Origin: Desulfurococcales archaeon
GTDB lineage: Archaea; Thermoproteota; Thermoprotei_A; Sulfolobales; Desulfurococcaceae
Reading direction: 5' to 3'
Length of the DNA: 6,808 nucleotides
Assembly (NCBI GenBank): GCA_027083045.1
Contig: JALWQP010000048.1
Location: forward strand, 1-6,808
The notes beneath the pieces were generated by a model. The model searched no databases and was not told the origin of the DNA. It saw nothing but the letters and a program-made list of their open reading frames with translations. Within the stretch, counting starts at the first letter, position 1. Every line of letters starts with the position of its first letter. Below, one piece after another: positions 4,617 through 6,808 of this stretch. Position numbers and translations under genes: made by a program.

Positions 4617-5783
4617 CTAAAACATATTAATGATCTCTTCTATGGGTGCATTGGTCTTTATTCCTCTAGGGTCAAAATGTGTTCTTGTAGCGTAATACCC
4701 TATATTCTTGAGTTTTTTGATTAGATCAGTAATCTTGGGCATATTCTTCTTAGCTCTACCGAACAATATGTCATATCTGATATATGGTGTTAGTATTTTT
4801 GACTCCATAATTAGATGATCAAGTATCTTGAGGGCCTTCTTGTCATAATCATGCATTTCTTCCAAGGCTCTCCTTATGTTAGGCAGTTCGTCAGAATCAG
4901 AGAGACTGCAAATCCAGAGGGGGCCGAGCACAACTGGTTTTTGGCACTCTATGCATGTTTCTCCGAGCTCTTTCGAATAACACCTCTCAAGAGTGTCTAG
5001 ACAATATTGGATATACCCAATACAATTATCTATTACCCGGTAAGACTCTAGTCCACCGCGTTTGGCCCTAAATACCACGCGATAGTAGTGTTGATGATAG
5101 TAGCTTAAAACAGGATAGAGTGCCAGATCCTGGCTTGCAGCCCTTGCGGCTATATTACCAATCAGTATTCGTAATCCGAGCTCTTTCTCGAAATCTACTT
5201 TATGGCATCTTACCCAGTATCTTCGTAGAGCCTTGTTTCTATGACTACATGTTAGAGGTCCTGTATCAGTTGCTGTTACACCTATTAGGCCATGTTTTGC
5301 TAGTGGTTTAAAAGCGGAATCTATAAATGGAATGGGGGAGCCGTACGGGTCTATGTCTATAAAATCAATCGGTATTCCTGTGAAGGTTAAATTGTTAAGG
5401 AGAGTGTTCGCCTCGTTATTCATGGGCGAAACTAAATCTTCAACCCCATTTAGGACGATGTTTCGGCGCATATAATAATATGCTATAGGATCTACATCAT
5501 TGATTATTCCTTCACCGCTAGATTCAAGAGCAAGTCTAATCCCTCTAATTCCTGTTCCTGAAAGAGGTTCGACGAAGAAGAACCGTTTTCCAAGCAAGGT
5601 TTTTGTTACTGCCACCGTTATGTCTCTGTTTACCTTCATTATTGGATTATAGAATACTGGAGCCCACGAAGGCTCGTACTTGCCATCGGATCTGCAATAC
5701 AGTTTTGGATCAGGTATTATCAGTTTTGCTTTTCCCTCGTTTATTATTGTTTCAAAGCTGTAAGCTACGCTTTTGTTCTGCAA
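4617..5783 (-). CDS. trm1: tRNA (guanine-26-N2)-dimethyltransferase Trm1
   Basis: The protein has 388 residues from TTG 5783. Trm1 uses S-adenosylmethionine to form N2,N2-dimethylguanosine at position 26 of tRNAs, stabilising the hinge between the D and anticodon stems. Motifs in order are EGKAKLIIPDP (16-26), FYNPIMKVNRDITVAV (44-59), the SAM-binding VEPLSGTGIRGIR (71-83), NDVDP (95-99), the catalytic-type DIDPYGSP (143-150), GVTATDTGPL (168-177), and the C-terminal THFDPRGIKTNAPIEEI (368-384). Cysteines in CIEC (277-280) and C292 near GPLW fit the family's metal-binding insert. The frame is open further upstream to a TTG at 5831, but TTG 5783 is preferred: it gives the usual short N-terminus, and AGGAGGT lies about 10 nt before it inside the THEP1 coding region. 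The resulting overlap with THEP1 is 32 nt, implying coupled translation. Confidence 0.94.
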   Translation of the reverse strand: MQNKSVAYSFETIINEGKAKLIIPDPKLYCRSDGKYEPSWAPVFYNPIMKVNRDITVAVTKTLLGKRFFFVEPLSGTGIRGIRLALESSGEGIINDVDPIAYYYMRRNIVLNGVEDLVSPMNNEANTLLNNLTFTGIPIDFIDIDPYGSPIPFIDSAFKPLAKHGLIGVTATDTGPLTCSHRNKALRRYWVRCHKVDFEKELGLRILIGNIAARAASQDLALYPVLSYYHQHYYRVVFRAKRGGLESYRVIDNCIGYIQYCLDTLERCYSKELGETCIECQKPVVLGPLWICSLSDSDELPNIRRALEEMHDYDKKALKILDHLIMESKILTPYIRYDILFGRAKKNMPKITDLIKKLKNIGYYATRTHFDPRGIKTNAPIEEIINMF

Positions 5784-6327
5784 GATAATCTTTGACCTCC
5801 TCGTATACTTGTCTCGGCAGGTTTCTGCCAAGCATGTTTCTGTTCTCTATGGTGACTATATACTTCCTTGCATGTCCTTTTAACCCGAGGGATTTCGGAC
5901 TGAGCCTGTAATGTACTACCAATATAAGTGGTTTATTCGAGTCTATAGCGTTTCTTAGTAATCTTGAGAACACAGGTAATTTAAGTTCCATTGGCCCAAC
6001 TTCATCTACTCCTATAATGTCTGCTTGGCTGATCGCTCTAGTTAGTGCCTCATCTATTAGTTCAGAGGCTTCAGATACGCATAGGTAATAGGAACCAATC
6101 CTAGGTCCTCTACAGATAGCGTCTTTCCTTGCAAGCCATGCTTCTCTGCCTGTGGATATATCGATTACTTTGAAACCGATCCTTCTTCCCGCCGCTCTTA
6201 CTTCGGGGGTTCTGATACCATCTACCTTTATTCCTTCCTCGAGAAGAAACTCGATTATACTATTAAATAGTGTTGACTTACCTATGCCTGGGCGCCCAGT
6301 TATTATATATATGGGCCGCATACTCAT
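5752..6327 (-). CDS. THEP1-type nucleoside-triphosphatase
   Basis: The 191-residue P-loop protein is full length for the archaeal/eukaryotic THEP1 family (human NTPCR homologue), small NTPases that hydrolyse several nucleoside triphosphates slowly and whose cellular role is unsettled. It shows Walker A GRPGIGKST (11-19), the family motif PEVRAAGRRIGFKVID (41-56), RGPRIGSYYL (73-82), Walker B IIGVDEVGPMEL (104-115, D108 and E109), and VVHYR (137-141) at the place of the sensor-like His-Arg motif. The start is ATG 6327; a second in-frame ATG (6321) is equally possible and changes only two residues. It lies 17 nt after the HTH regulator gene and overlaps trm1, so it is the middle of a three-gene operon. 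The overlap suggests a link to tRNA or nucleotide metabolism, which is inference. Confidence 0.9.
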   Translation of the reverse strand: MSMRPIYIITGRPGIGKSTLFNSIIEFLLEEGIKVDGIRTPEVRAAGRRIGFKVIDISTGREAWLARKDAICRGPRIGSYYLCVSEASELIDEALTRAISQADIIGVDEVGPMELKLPVFSRLLRNAIDSNKPLILVVHYRLSPKSLGLKGHARKYIVTIENRNMLGRNLPRQVYEEVKDYLAEQKRSLQL

Positions 6328-6344
6328 TTCCCAATTACTGCTAC

Positions 6345-6808
6345 TTATTTTGAATCAAGTCTTTCCTTGAGTTTCCTAATATCGTCTCTATTCTCTATAA
6401 TGATATGCTTGGAATCAATTATTCTTGACAATCGCTCACTTTCTCTAACTTTTAACCGATATGCACGAGTGTTTCTAGTCTTCAATGTAATCGATACAAC
6501 ATTGTTACTGCTTGATAGTGCGAAGTCTACTGGTGTTCTCATGAACCTGTAGAATCTATGTCCGCACTCCTTGGCTATACGGTGGAGCTCTTCCTCAAAT
6601 TTATTGGTAGGGGTATCTTCCATTGTACGCGTTATTTCAGGCTTCAGTATTTCGAGAGGCTCTAGAACATCTTCGCCAAAAATTTCTGCAATTCTGAGGG
6701 CTGTCTCGATACTCACGCTTGTTCTTTTATGCTCGTAGTCATAAACTGCTTTTCTTGTGACCCCTATGAGATCTGCGGCTTCGCCAAGACTATATCCTAA
6801 CTCTATTC
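6345..6808 (-). CDS. Archaeal HTH-type transcriptional regulator (5' end outside window)
   Basis: The frame is open from the right edge to TAA at 6345-6347, giving 153 visible residues; the start lies beyond the window. A Cro/CI (XRE)-type helix-turn-helix opens the fragment: LGYSLGEAADLIGVTRKAVY (3-22), DYEHKRTSVS and ETALRIAEIFGED. After it comes a domain with EELHRIAKECGHRFYRFMRT, PVDFALS and a Leu/Arg/Lys-rich C-terminus. A mid-protein XRE domain followed by a conserved C-terminal domain matches the archaeal family of putative HTH-type regulators of about 300 residues (HAMAP MF_00584, as I recall), whose targets are largely unknown. An apparent GTG start at 6716 would remove the DNA-binding domain and is wrong. 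As first visible gene of the THEP1-trm1 operon it might control that operon, but nothing in the sequence shows this. Confidence 0.82.
   Translation of the reverse strand, partial: IELGYSLGEAADLIGVTRKAVYDYEHKRTSVSIETALRIAEIFGEDVLEPLEILKPEITRTMEDTPTNKFEEELHRIAKECGHRFYRFMRTPVDFALSSSNNVVSITLKTRNTRAYRLKVRESERLSRIIDSKHIIIENRDDIRKLKERLDSK

Noticed and set aside
5603..5788. Plus-strand ORF opposite the start of trm1, with other short ones at 4815-5000 and 5120-5311
   Set aside because: They are antisense shadows of the well-supported trm1 gene, with Leu/Cys-rich composition typical of such frames.
6345..6716. HTH gene starting at GTG 6716
   Set aside because: The frame continues to the window edge and encodes a good helix-turn-helix upstream of this codon, so the gene is cut by the window and does not start there.
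1..6808. Mobile elements, CRISPR arrays, defence genes or signs of recent transfer
   Set aside because: None is visible. The genes are core archaeal functions, and no repeat longer than 13 bp was noticed.

Overview
The window reads as a stretch of a hyperthermophilic crenarchaeal chromosome, most likely from the Desulfurococcales. The evidence is a set of archaeal or archaeal/eukaryotic information-processing genes (ribosomal protein S8e, SRP19, Gar1, TFB, TFE-beta, Trm1), TATA/BRE-type promoters, GGTGAT/GGAGGTG ribosome binding sites, A+T-rich DNA and TTG starts. TFE-beta with a four-Cys Fe-S domain is typical of Crenarchaeota. The genus cannot be fixed from sequence alone. I see no tRNA, rRNA, CRISPR or insertion sequence.

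Layout. Positions 1-159 hold the end of a charged, coiled-coil-like plus-strand gene. It converges, with a 12-nt gap, on a minus-strand cis-prenyltransferase (uppS, 172-975). From a divergent promoter region (976-1098) a plus-strand series begins: a DUF84 (inosine/xanthosine triphosphatase-type) gene, rps8e, srp19, gar1, TFB and TFE-beta. From 4617 to the right edge three genes lie on the minus strand. Read in the direction of transcription they are an archaeal HTH regulator (cut by the window edge), a THEP1-type NTPase and tRNA (guanine-26) dimethyltransferase trm1. They are tightly packed and probably form one operon.

How the genes fit together. The plus-strand block serves gene expression: a ribosomal protein, an SRP subunit, an H/ACA RNP subunit for rRNA pseudouridylation, and two basal initiation factors that act in the same RNA polymerase pre-initiation complex. 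Trm1 adds tRNA modification. DUF84 and THEP1 are nucleotide-handling enzymes. UppS makes the polyprenyl lipid carrier for surface glycosylation.

Most interesting signals. (1) A leaderless-looking 24-codon upstream ORF (4099-4173) begins where the TFE-beta TATA box predicts transcription starts, and ends 2 nt before the TFE-beta TTG start, overlapping its ribosome binding site. (2) Four exact GTAATAC/GTATTAC sites, including an identical 13-bp pair, are clustered in the 199-bp gap before gar1-TFB. (3) A contiguous 10-bp tandem repeat, part of a 14-bp perfect palindrome, sits at the predicted uppS box A. (4) TFB, TFE-beta and Trm1 all appear to start at TTG. These are inferences from sequence only.
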